Shown piece after piece: positions 8,689 to 19,148 of a DNA stretch of 64,000 bases; positions within the stretch are counted from its first letter, which is position 1; each line of letters starts with the position of its first letter. The notes beneath the pieces are model-generated. The model was not told the DNA's origin and searched no databases. It saw only the letters and a list, made by a program, of their open reading frames with translations. Location: positions 7,763,799 to 7,827,798 of the forward strand of contig WNKI01000002.1 in NCBI GenBank assembly GCA_015350385.1. The letters are read 5' to 3'. The position numbers and the translations under genes were made by a program. The stretch is from Aculops lycopersici. Lineage: Eukaryota > Arthropoda > Arachnida > Trombidiformes > Eriophyidae.

Positions 8689-9433
8689 CTGCAGCAGGTG
8701 ATCTAATTTGTTGAATCAATTAGTCGATCGATCTATGTGTGTGTATTTTTGTTCCGATGGTGAGTTACTATTAAGCTAATGTTAGGTTAAGTATAAACAA
8801 ATATCATTTTGTAGCAACTTGCGGGCAGGCAGTCAGTCAGGCACATCAGTAGAACTCCATCGGTGTTGCAATTCATCGCCGGAGTTCGTGCACCTCAAAA
8901 GCGAGTGGGAGAGGGAACGGGAGACAAAAACACTCTCGCCCACAACCCGCAAATAACACTGGCAGAGATTTATCATAGGGGGGAGGGGCAAAAGTGCAGC
9001 AGCAGCAGCCACAACAGGAGCAATGGATAGGGAAGTTTAGCAGACAAAATCTCTGTACCACTTTTGTGCAAGGTGGTTGTTATGTGTTTGCATTGGTTTT
9101 GTTGCCACCGCTGCTTCTGTCGTTGGAGTCGTTGCTGCAGACTACAGTCACTCGCTTTGGAGAAGACAGGCAACAAAGATAGACAATGGCGATCTCGCAA
9201 TTGGTGGCCACATAGATTTGCGCGAGCCACAACCACAAGCGGAGTTCATTTACAACAAGTGCTCACATTTATTGGGATGATCGTCCTGCAGCAATGGACC
9301 AATAGCGGCGACCACTTGTTGTGAATCCCCTATCAAATAACCAACTTGGGTCATTGCATTCAAAGAAAAGTGGGGATCGCATATGGCTGCTGCGGGGCAA
9401 ACTGTCTGGCTCCAACTTCATGCATGTGATCCA

Positions 9434-9556
9434 TTATAAAGTTAACACGGGAGAGAGAAGCCTGCTGATCAGTCAGTCGGTGTTAGTTATGTTGCATAAT
9501 TTGGATCATGCTCCGGGTTGCTACGTGCGCAAACTCCTCCTCGCCTCGTAAGTACT
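9434..9556 (+). promoter_or_regulatory. candidate core promoter and first exon
   Basis: TTATAAAG around 9435 is followed about 32 nt on by ATCAGTCAGT, close to the arthropod initiator TCAGT. ATG codons follow within 60 nt, and then a GTAAGT splice donor near 9549. No downstream exon can be assigned, because ISYNA1 lies on the opposite strand ahead. Weak call. Confidence 0.3.
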
Positions 9557-9994
9557 CAATGTGACCGCCAACGCAAAGTTGAGAGCCAGAGACAAGCTTG
9601 ATTGTCATAAGGGTTCAGGTTCAAGTGGCACATTATTATAGTTATCATAATTGTGAATGAATAGTGAGCAGGTAGAGGTAGAGTTTTACCAGGCCAAGCG
9701 AGAGTCTAGAGATGGTTAAGGTCAGAGGGAGAGAGAGAGATGGATAGACGGAGACTTGTTGAATTGGATGTCGATTATTGACTCATTAGAGAAATTTGAC
9801 TCGTTTAGGGGTGGGTTTAATTTTTACTTGATTGTTTATTTTTGCTCGTTGGTTATAATTGTAAGCGCTCTCTTTTTTGATAGCTATTGATAGTTGTAAT
9901 TTATTCCAACCCTTTTCTGGTGGTCGATCTATTGGTTCCAACGACCCTAAAGACCTTGGCGCGCGTCTACTGCATTCGTGTCAATGGAAATCAA

Positions 9995-11800
9995 TTAGTA
10001 GCCCGATGAGCGCTCAGGTACCTTGCGGGCGCCAGTCTCCACTTGGTAGCCGGCCAACTTTTGTTGCTGTACACTGGCCAACTTTTCCGATTGTTGAATC
10101 TCGTGTCCGTTGACTTGTTGCTTCTGTTGCTGGCCTAGATGTTCAATGTTCTTAACCTCAGTAACTTGGGCATACCAATCCTCGCGTCTCGATAGCTTGT
10201 ATTGGAAGTCCATGTGATTGATTGGCGGCAAGGCGATCAGGGCCCTAAGTAAGTTTTCAATGCAAGCGCGTTGCTTGAATAGGGCATTGACAACGCGAGC
10301 GCCACGCTCAACAAGTGGTGCCTTGCACAAGTAGCTCAGAGTTGAGAGGACTGAGTTGAACTTTTGGAACTCTGTCACCTGTTGTCCAGTGGCCACACCA
10401 ATTGGCTTGTGCACTCTGAAGGTGATTCGCTCGCTCAATTCGGCAACTAGGATCAGGTCAATGATCAATGGGGCAGCAAGGAGTGAGTCCTCGCAGGTGT
10501 TGTGTGAAACAATTGTGTTTCTTCCGCCCAACATGAGCTCGCTAACGTACTCGTCCAATGCCCTCTTTGAATCGGCAACATGGGGCACATACTTGATGAC
10601 AACACAGTGGTCGGGTTTCTTGAGTCCATTGGCTTTGCCGTAAAGGATCTGGTTTGACTTAACCATATCATCAACCACCGAAGATTTGCTTATCTCCTTG
10701 GATCTAAATTGCATTGGCGCGCTTAGATTGTATCCGTCGTTGTTACCCAAATGGTTGTAGCTAACAATACTGCAGGGCTTAATACCAGCGCCAACTAGGA
10801 AATCAACAAGCACCGACTTGAACTTGGTCTGACCAGACTTGAAATCGTCGCCTCCAATGAAAACTCCCTTCTCCTCGGCGAGCTCAATCAAGCCTGGAAC
10901 GAAGGTGTTCTGCGGCGATCCATTGATGTAGGTGCATCCAGATAGAATGGATGCAATGGCATACAAGCTAGATGGTGAAATCTCGGCACATCCCGGTCCA
11001 TTCTCCTTGAGGGTCTTCAACAGGTTGGCCGATGAATCGTGAACTCCTGGTAGAATGTCACAGAAGCGCTCGGTGTTTGCTGTCCACAAAATAATAACCT
11101 TGTCCAACTTCTTCGACTTCTTGAAATCCTCAATATCCTCCATAATTTTGCCCACCTGTTCCCACTTGGTTAGCTTCTCGTTGTCCAAAATGTTATCGGC
11201 TCGCTCCTTTTGGTTCTCAGCAACAAAGTTTAGGTCAAATAGGGCCTTGCGTGGCTTAATGGCCGACATCATTGGGTAAAGTTGGTCCTGTAGTGAGATG
11301 TCCAAGACGCGAGCGCGTCTCATGGCGTCGCCCAAGTTTAGCGAGGAAATGTCCCAACCATCAATGATGAGCTCATTTGGATCGGCCATTGGAAGCATGT
11401 CCTTCATTGGAGTGTAAAAGTCCTCCTCGTGCGATGAGCCAACAAAGACTGTTGATGATTGGGTAACACTACCAAAATAATTTGCCTCAACCTTGCCCTC
11501 CTTGGTCATGAAGGACATCTTGTGCTTGTTAGCCAAGATGGCTGCCGTTACGGTGGTTCCATTGTTTCCTCCCAAACCAACAAGCATAACTCCTACCTTT
11601 GGAACTTGGAGCTTGGTCTTAAAGGTCAGCTGAGTGGTCATTGGTGTTGCCTTAATGACATCCTGTTCGCGCTTAACCTCAACATGCTCGTATTGGTATA
11701 GCGACTCCACTTGGGGTTGGCCGCTCTCGTCTTGGGTGTACTTGACGTTTGGCGACTCGACCTTGAGCTTTGGGTAAACGTAATCTGCTGGTGCGGACAT
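9995..11800 (-). CDS. Isyna1: inositol-3-phosphate synthase
   Basis: Cytosolic NAD-dependent enzyme converting glucose 6-phosphate to 1D-myo-inositol 3-phosphate, the committed step of inositol synthesis. Single exon, 601 residues. The NAD-binding loop VGLGGNNGTT is at 74-83. Further family motifs are NGSPQNTFVPGL, GGDDFKSGQTKFKSVLVDFL, SYNHLGNNDGYNLSAP and SHNTCEDSLLA. The catalytic core ends near INHMDFQYKL. A Gln-rich tail of about 55 residues is an extension beyond most homologues. ATG11800 is the first Met and is preceded by a leader of about 170 nt and a TATA box. No intron was needed. Confidence 0.98.
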   Translation of the reverse strand: MSAPADYVYPKLKVESPNVKYTQDESGQPQVESLYQYEHVEVKREQDVIKATPMTTQLTFKTKLQVPKVGVMLVGLGGNNGTTVTAAILANKHKMSFMTKEGKVEANYFGSVTQSSTVFVGSSHEEDFYTPMKDMLPMADPNELIIDGWDISSLNLGDAMRRARVLDISLQDQLYPMMSAIKPRKALFDLNFVAENQKERADNILDNEKLTKWEQVGKIMEDIEDFKKSKKLDKVIILWTANTERFCDILPGVHDSSANLLKTLKENGPGCAEISPSSLYAIASILSGCTYINGSPQNTFVPGLIELAEEKGVFIGGDDFKSGQTKFKSVLVDFLVGAGIKPCSIVSYNHLGNNDGYNLSAPMQFRSKEISKSSVVDDMVKSNQILYGKANGLKKPDHCVVIKYVPHVADSKRALDEYVSELMLGGRNTIVSHNTCEDSLLAAPLIIDLILVAELSERITFRVHKPIGVATGQQVTEFQKFNSVLSTLSYLCKAPLVERGARVVNALFKQRACIENLLRALIALPPINHMDFQYKLSRREDWYAQVTEVKNIEHLGQQQKQQVNGHEIQQSEKLASVQQQKLAGYQVETGARKVPERSSGY

Positions 11801-11993
11801 AATTCTAGTTTTGTTCAGGTTTACAATTGGATTGGATGTCGAAAGATTGGTCGGCTAGTTTGCTGGTCGTGGCTAGGTTGGCTGACTGGATGCTTGGCTA
11901 TTGGGTTGGTCGGTGACACAATTTGTAACTTTCTTGCTAGTAGCTAGTGATCTGCTAGTGAAGCGAGTTACTTTCTGCTGCTTGGGGCGCTCG

Positions 11994-12001
11994 TATTTAT
12001 A
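11994..12001 (-). promoter_or_regulatory. TATA box (TATAAATA) for ISYNA1
   Basis: On the - strand TATAAATA lies about 195 nt upstream of the ISYNA1 ATG. A start site 25-30 nt downstream would be near 11968, giving a leader of about 170 nt. It is the clearest canonical TATA box tied to a gene in this window. Confidence 0.6.
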
Positions 12002-14529
12002 CTAAACTTTTCTTTGAACTAATCTCAAGTCGTCGCACCTCACATCCCTCATCGAGAGCCACTAGTTGCTCGCTCTATCTCTCTATCTAACTACAACCAC
12101 CATCATCCTAGTTGTTGATGTCGCGAGTTTCTAGCGAAATCCATGACAGGCCAAAGGACAATGAGGGTCGTGTGGGGCTAGCCACCACCACCACAACCAC
12201 TTGTTGCTACGTCAACAAGAGGCTATGCTTCTTAGTGTGGCTAGTGATGGTCGTGGTTGTGGTGGCGCGATGAACTGGAACTACCACAACCGACTCGCGT
12301 TCGCACTCGCTCTTGCTCTCACATCACATCACTCGACATGCTCGAGGGTTCGTTGGTTTGGCTTTCAACTTCAACTCTCAACTCTCATCCCTCAACTTCT
12401 ACTTCACTAGCTCACTAGTCAGTTGTTATGCAAGTGCTCAAAAGTCACTATGCGCCCGCGCGCATCTTAGCGCTGGTCCCACTGCGTCACTATGGGCGCC
12501 CACAAAGAAGGAGCATGCATCTCAACTAGCAAGGCTAACGCTCCTTTGGGCTGACTACGTAGCAATAGTGGCCGCCGCCGTCGTCGACTACGAGAACCAT
12601 CTTTGCTGGTTAGTCCATCGACGGGGCGCGCTGATGTAGAAGTAGATCATCATCACATAAATCGAACGAGGATCTCTAGGAGTCGCTAGCCACGACTAGC
12701 GCGAGTTGCTCGTTTTCGTTTTCATTTTCATTTTTTGGCATTGGCAGCCTTGTGACCGTAGCCACTAAGTAAACAGAAATCCAGCTCGCTAGCCATTGCC
12801 ACAAAAACAACCACATCATCATGTGGTTGTTGTTGGCGGTGGTGCTATTGGTGCTATTAGTGTGTCCTTTGCCCAGATTACAATCTGCTAGTATTAGTGA
12901 TACAAGCGCTTCCGCCGCTGGTGGCGCTGAACTCACTCACATGCAAACACTTGTTAGCTAACCATGATATTATGTGAATGCGCTAATTAGATTGGTAGAC
13001 TGGTTCTAGTCTGAACTACAAACTACACACACACACCATAATACCGATACACCTACTTTGTGTGACTTCTCACTGTCTCTCCCACTCTATCGTTGAGTCC
13101 ACAGTAATCAAAGTTAATGGTTAATAATAGTTGATGATATGAAAATTAAGACGAATTTGCGCTTGTTATTGATATAATTATTACGATTTGTATCAATATT
13201 CTTCAATCATCGGCAGCTGTCGCTCGTTGTGACTTGGTGCTGTAGTCTCATAGAAGTGGTAGTTGTTGTTGTTGTGGCACTCGAAATAATCTCAATCATC
13301 ATCGTCGTTGGTGGCTCGCCAAGCCAGCCAGCTAGCTAGACGGGAGTGCGTCAATCCTCTCAGACTGCCTGGCGCCAGCCAGCCAATCAACTCGTACCCT
13401 TTGGCTTCACCCCCCTCTTCACAACAACTAAAGAGTTGTTGCCATTGCCCTTCTTACCGCCAAAGTTGCTGTCGCCTTCGCGCCTTCAGCTCTGGTTCCC
13501 GGGGTTTTCTCGCTCCTTTCCGACCAAACCCCTGGCTCTACGTCAGAGGCGCTGGCGGTAGGCTTGCAACTTCTTGCTGATGGTGTTGTTGTGATTCTCG
13601 TTGTTTGCTCTAATAGTGGAAGTAATAATAGCGGTAGCAGCAGTGAGTCAGTCGGCCACTAGTACGTAGAATTTGTTTGTTGTTGTCGTAGTCGTGTGGT
13701 CCTCAAAACTGGTTTTTCCGACGAGGCGACACGGTTCCACAATAAACAAGCCGACGACGACAATGATCATGATCATGATGAGGAATCATCTGGTGATTGA
13801 TTGAAGTGTTGGCCTGGCTTGTTGACTGTACGCCAGTCAGATAGCTAGCCAGCCAGTCAGCCAATCAGCTAGCCGGCCAACTGTTGATTCTTTGTCGCCA
13901 ATGAAGGAATCAACAGGCTTGAGTTGCAACCCTGGCTCAAAGCGCCAGAATGTCTGGCTCGTCAGCGACTCGTTACGTCAATGAGGAGGCGAGGTAGTTT
14001 GTCGAGAGAACTCAATAAAGAAACAATAGATCTAGTTATTGCTTGTTATTGAATAGGATGAAGTAAATTACATTTAATTAAGCACGTGAATGAGGCATGC
14101 AAAGCTAAAACCACTTGTAAGTGACGTAGAAGAGGCCGACAATTGACCTGACTCGTCATCAGTTTATCAGAGTAGAATATCAAGAAGATGCAAAATCTAT
14201 TTTATGCTTGATAACTTTAGCCCAAAAAACTTGTTAGCATCCATATCAGAATCACCAAAGCGAGATCATTACAAAGTGAGCGATTAAATGAGCGACAGTG
14301 ATATCGGTTGCAACCGATGATGTGTCTCCACTAACGAACAATTGTATTTTCAACTCCTCTTTGCTGACAAGACCAATGGAGTCCCAGTATGGGACTCAAA
14401 AATTCCGAACTCTCGTCTTATCAATCAAATCTAGTCCAACTAATTCAATGTACTTGACGCTCGAGTTTTTGACGTATTAATCTTATTGTCACTGACGACG
14501 GTTAAAAAAATAATAATTGAAGCGACAAG
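12002..14529. other. intergenic region with low-complexity sequence
   Basis: About 2.5 kb with no gene I can support. It contains CCACAA/GTTGTG-rich stretches, degenerate CCAG/CTAG/CAGT runs (13320..13400 and 13830..13885) and E-boxes CACTTG at 12198 and 14112. Frames of 60-110 codons here are skewed by this composition and lack recognisable domains. Confidence 0.5.
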
Positions 14530-15621
14530 ATGAAGTTCGTCATCTTGCTCCTCGTAGTCCTTTGTTGTCACCTATCTAGCTCTAACACGAATGCTAATGA
14601 CTCCAACTCGGCAAACTCTGGCTACAATGACGTCAATAATCTCGAAATTCAAGCTATAAACTCCTACTTGACCGATCAGTTGAAGGGCAATTACCAAAGA
14701 GGCGATGTTTCAGTGGCAACTAAGGAAATAGATCAAGCAATTAGATTGATCGAGGATCAGCCAGATATCAACAAGTTTCCTAGTCAATTGAGAGAAAACT
14801 CGCACAAGATTCTGTCCATACTAAAAGATATATCTCGGGGTGCAAAGTCTTGCCAAGATAACGAGGACCTGAGTTTTGTATCCATAATTGCGGATAGTCA
14901 AACGTAAGCACAGCAGATGAGTCACTATATCTTGTTGATCATCTCATCACTCCTCACTAGTTTTCTCTTGATTATGATACTGACCATTCAATCTACAACT
15001 TCAATCGACCATATCAATCGCCGAACCAGTTCCGAGGGTCAAATTTTGAACCAATATGCCACCGACATTATACTTCAATGTTGGAACTCATACATCGACT
15101 TTTTCGCCAAAAAGCTTGACACCTCGCTTGGCAAACTAAAGAGTCCAATTGTGGAATCGCTAAGCTCCTTGTACTATCGATTCAATGATGCAAAACAAAC
15201 TGACGGAACTGGACAAATCAAAATAAGAGAGCAGCGAGTCGGTAGTCCCTCGTTGGACGAGTTGGTTAGGGTATTTGCCAATTTTAACATTGTAAATGGC
15301 GACGAGATTCCTCTATCAAAGGCGATCGACAGGTTGGCGCAGAACGAGGCCCGTGAAGGAGCAGACAATAAAAAGAACTACTCATTTGATTCAGGTAAAT
15401 ACTTTAAAACCAACTACTTGGAACCATGCAAATTGTTCTTGGAAGAGCTGAGCAGATTCAGAGCTGAGTTCAATTATAAAAAATACACCAATACGACTCT
15501 GGGGCGAGCCTTACACGCCAAGGCGGCTGGCAATAAGGAATTGGCCTACGAGCTGCAGGTTTGCCGTATTTGTAGGTATCTTGTGAATGCGGGCAAGAAG
15601 ATATTGAGCAGATTGAGGTGA
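14530..15621 (+). CDS. unrecognised secreted protein, probably two exons
   Basis: I do not recognise this family. The first frame (14530..14907) begins with a clear signal peptide (MKFVILLLVVLCCHLSSSN). Its TAA overlaps a good splice donor, AAAC|GTAAGC at 14904. A second frame (14917..15621) starts 9 nt later with its own hydrophobic N-terminus. Two acceptors, at 14960 and 15029, would join both frames in phase. Using 14530..14903 plus 15030..15621 removes the second hydrophobic segment and gives a 321-residue secreted, Leu- and charge-rich, largely helical protein with several Cys. The 14960 acceptor has the better pyrimidine tract but keeps a membrane segment inside. Two separate genes 9 nt apart is the other option. 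AATAAA at 15644..15649 lies 23 nt after the stop. Confidence 0.6.
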
Positions 15622-15643
15622 AAACAGAATAGAAAACTATTGT

Positions 15644-15649
15644 AATAAA
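15644..15649 (+). terminator. AATAAA poly(A) signal
   Basis: Canonical signal 23 nt after the stop codon at 15621. It fits the 3' end of the secreted-protein gene and implies a very short 3' UTR. Confidence 0.6.
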
Positions 15650-16622
15650 TAACGCGACACACCATAACCCTCACATTCACATACAGTGCAACAAAGAAGC
15701 CACTGGCCACCAACGCTGCAAGTATCGCTAGGCCGGATACGATATGCAAGTGCCCCATTCGAACTCAATGAGCTACTACTATTTGAGTTCCACCATTACA
15801 CTTCTCCCTCTATTTCTTTCCAATTCATTGCAAGCTTTTGTGGTCGATTTGGGAGTCTCTAGAGAGCCCTCGCTCTAGCAATCACTTGTCGTGTCCTTTC
15901 GTATCATGTGGTGTCGTCGTCTTGTATGTCTACAATAAGAAGAAAGAGAAAGAAAGAGGGGAACCTGAATTAAGCTCTCTCTTTCGTAGTCGTTTTTGCT
16001 CCTCACATAGTTCAACAAACGAATGCCGCATACTTCAACATATACATGTACATTCAAACACACCAGTGGTAGTGATGGTATTGTTGTGTTCGTGTCTTTC
16101 AATGGCGAATGCGAATGTGTCTCTGTGTGTGCGCGAGTTTTTTTCACCCTGAGAAAATATAACCACCGCCACTGCCGCCGTCACCATCCGCTAACATTAT
16201 CAGCCCCTACATCATAATCAGGATCTCTCCAGTTATCGGCGCTGGTTACAACACTGTTTTTCTTCTTCTATGAGAAACCTAGCCAACTATTATCCCACCT
16301 TCTAAGCCCATAACACTCATACCACTCGAGAAGCCCTAATATATTAGCGGGCCCCAACAGCTTTAGCCCGATTTGGCCGACTTATCAACGAATTATTAGC
16401 CAACAATACAAATTTAAATCATCCTATTACCCCAACGGCTCCTTGTTATGGCAGACACAAGTTGAGTGTGACTTCATGATTGCTTCAGTTTGTAGACTAT
16501 ACCACAAATGTAACCTTTGGCCGCAATCTGGATTTGCCTAATTGATCCAGATCATTCTTGGATTCATCTATTAGACAACCTAAACAAATCTTGCAAACAA
16601 ACAATCTAGCTGTTAGACTACT
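15650..16622. other. intergenic region
   Basis: About 970 bp. AG- and GT-rich tracts (for example 15940..15965 and 16110..16140) and no reading frame that I can support as a gene. Confidence 0.5.
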
Positions 16623-17156
16623 ATGGAAACTCCGCAACCTGCGGAAACTAGCACTGGTTATAGACATAATAAACGATTACAGCACCAAAACCAAACAAAT
16701 CTAAACCAAATCCACTATCCACCACAACCAAAAGACCCATACCAGCAACAACAAGCGAAGCAGCAACAACAATCACTTCACCAATTACATCATCACCACC
16801 ACCATCATCAGCACCAAACAAGACAACAGAGCCAACAATTGCAACCAAAGGAACTCTCTTTCGATTCCCAAGCTCAATCGAGCATGGCCTATCAGCATAA
16901 ACATGCCTTGCATAGACTGAAGAGGCTCAAGAAGAAATCACCACATAGGGATCTAGTGATAAGTTTCGTACCTAGATTGAGAACATCCATAATCAATAGA
17001 TTAGACTTCTTTCATCGTTATAGCAAACAAGAGCAAGAGGTTCTGTCTTGTTTCGACTTCCTAGACGAATTAGTCCTAAATTATTGTGACGGCGGCCTAG
17101 ATTCGCCTCGTTATTGCCAAAAATTTTACCAAACAATGATCTACGAACTAATCTAA
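16623..17156 (+). CDS. unrecognised His/Gln-rich protein
   Basis: 177 residues from ATG16623 to TAA. Residues 1-85 are low complexity: Gln-rich with a His run (HHHHHHH near residue 57). From about residue 95 the composition changes to a folded-looking, basic then hydrophobic segment, including KRLKKKSPHRDLVISFVPRL, a LDFFHRYSKQEQEVLSCFDF stretch and a LDELVLNYC helix, ending FYQTMIYELI. The C-terminal ~80 residues look like a small helical domain I cannot assign. There is no signal peptide or membrane segment. The window gives no intron evidence. It could be a regulatory nuclear protein, but that is a guess from composition only. Confidence 0.55.
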   Translation: METPQPAETSTGYRHNKRLQHQNQTNLNQIHYPPQPKDPYQQQQAKQQQQSLHQLHHHHHHHQHQTRQQSQQLQPKELSFDSQAQSSMAYQHKHALHRLKRLKKKSPHRDLVISFVPRLRTSIINRLDFFHRYSKQEQEVLSCFDFLDELVLNYCDGGLDSPRYCQKFYQTMIYELI

Positions 17157-17442
17157 ACACATAAACATACATGTAAATAGATATATTTATATCATAATAA
17201 CAACTACAAGGAGAAGAAGAACTACGCATATACATATAGTTTGATAATTATGTATGGAGTAATCAAATATATAGATAATATATTTAGAATTAGTTTTGGG
17301 TAGGAGAAAACTCTAGGATAACTTAGACTGGAGATTCTTCATTAGCCATCAGCGGTGCATAAGTTTCCATAGCATAAAATGCGAAGAAAGAATATGAGAA
17401 GACACTCAATGCTGATTGAGCTTTGAGATCGGGTTAGTGATG

Positions 17443-17448
17443 TTTATT
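17443..17448 (-). terminator. AATAAA overlapping the stop codon of dynein light intermediate chain
   Basis: On the - strand AATAAA shares its first base with the last base of the TAA stop (17450..17448). If used, the 3' UTR is only 20-40 nt long. Confidence 0.5.
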
Positions 17449-18868
17449 TAAGGCTCTTGTTGTCGCCCCGGAGAGTCAGGAGTCATAGTCCTGCCTTTAG
17501 ATAAAAGACTGTTAAAGAAATTCTGTAGGACACCTTCGCCGGCTGGTTGGGCGTCAATTGGATTTGTCAGATTTTGACGAGGTTGTACAGGTGATGGAGC
17601 GCTAGGCATTGAGGACAGGGGCTGAACTTGTTTGCCGAGATCGCATTGCATTCTCAGGAGAAAGTCTTGATCACTCTCGGCTTTGATCTCAACATCTCTT
17701 TGAGCCGGTCCGGGATTTACCTTCTCTAAAATAAAATCATTATAGTCATCATCCGGGTTCGCGCTTCTAATGTTATCATACAAGATTGAAATCTTTTTTT
17801 CATTATCCCAACCTGCAGGTACAAATATGGCATCTCTTTCTACAACCGAAGCCGAAGCTTTAAGGGGTAGATCATATATCCTATGTGCTAGATACCGCTT
17901 AAGCAAATCACAGTTTTTGTTGACTTTAGAGGATACATAGAACAGTGATGCACCAAACTCGAGGCAGAACTTTCTTATTGCTTGCTGAATGAAATCAAAA
18001 GTTTCTTCGGTATAGTCGTGTTCTTTTTCCAACACTGATATGTAGTCTGTTTTAGTAATAACAACCACAATCTCGATACCAAGGTTCTTTGTTAGAGCGT
18101 TTTTGCCCACCTCGCTAACCGTGGTCATCGATTCATTCAATACGTCATCTTCTGTGCCATTGTTCGACATGTCACTCTGATTATGTTTGAGACTTTGGTT
18201 TTGTTTGTTTACACCTGCCACCAGCTTACCCTCAGCCTCCTCAGCTGGAGATACATAGTTTAAGAATCTTAGCACAGACCTTTGCTTGCATTGCTTGACT
18301 TTTGAAGGCATATTTAAACTCTCAATATGCTGGCTTAGCACATCTGCCCACTTCTCAAGCGATTTCATGATGTTCCATGGTTGACTCATACTTGCAACTA
18401 ATAAGCAACACGAATCCTCAAAGTTCGCCTCAGTCAAGGCAAATTTTAATAGTTTTGTATGCTGCAAGTCTCCATCTAAAATCCAGGCTCCGAGCTTGGT
18501 GGAATCATCTCTGTATTCATCACGTATCTCAATGAAATTATATTCTAAGCCGGACCCTTTCTTTGGTGTGTCCAAACCTGCCATCTTGGCCACAAGACTA
18601 GTCTTGCCAGTCTCATTATCTCCGAGCACTAGGATAGACTTTTCAGCAGGTAGTTTCTTTGTGTCGGTTTGTCGCACTTGCTGAAGTATAGTGGACCTGA
18701 ATCAAAATCGATATTCATAAGGAGGGCATCAGTTAGTATGCTATTTCATGTAGCTTCCCGTGTGATTTGAAATAATATTTATCTTATCTAAATCGTTACT
18801 ACTTACCATATTTTCATATTCTCTGGTTTCTCCTCTAGTAAAGGAGTGCTAGTTTCAAGGGATCTCAT
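17448..18868 (-). CDS. Dync1li: cytoplasmic dynein 1 light intermediate chain, two exons
   Basis: Dynein subunit that binds the heavy chain through its Ras-like domain and cargo adaptors through its C-terminal helix. Exons are 18807..18868 (MRSLETSTPL to KIW) and 17448..18696; the 110-nt intron 18697..18806 has GTAAGT and CAG ends and interrupts the Trp codon. The spliced protein is 436 residues (human LIC1 is 523). The P-loop GDNETGKT is at about 46-53, and VWILDGDL is matched by AWILDGDLQH. Further matches are VITKTDYISVLEKEHDY and FVPAGWDNEKKI. The adaptor-binding helix is EGVLQNFFNSLLSKG near the C-terminus, after a shorter disordered linker than in vertebrates. It is divergent from UBA3, with 280 bp between starts. 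Confidence 0.95.
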
Positions 18869-19148
18869 AGTGTCCGATGGTCAAGGATTAATAGGCTTCA
18901 AAAATAGTAATTAGTTAGATAGATGGTATCCAAACATGACATCAGCTGTTCAATCGGACGGTGTATTTTGTTTCAACGCAAGCGGGTGTTTCGAACCTCT
19001 GGCTTATGTGGGCACATTTGTGCCGCGTGTGGAACTACGAGTTCCATCATTCATGCAATCTTACATGTACATTTCGTCTTATCACTATATCCTAAAATTG
19101 GACTAACCTCAATAAATCTTTGGTTACAATCATCATTATCACATTAAA
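18869..19148. promoter_or_regulatory. bidirectional promoter region DYNC1LI / UBA3
   Basis: 280 bp separate the two divergent ATG codons, so both promoters and leaders must lie here. I see no TATA box in a convincing position. Confidence 0.5.

Larger units (their letters stand above)
8483..9994. other. intergenic region between tropomyosin and ISYNA1
   Basis: About 1.5 kb. It contains the putative tropomyosin 5' UTR intron, a TATA plus initiator-like element at 9434..9475, an E-box CAGGTG at 8695 and CAAGTG/CACTTG at 9256 and 9313. The reading frames here lack ATG starts or family resemblance and I call no gene. The last few hundred bases are probably the ISYNA1 3' UTR. Confidence 0.5.
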
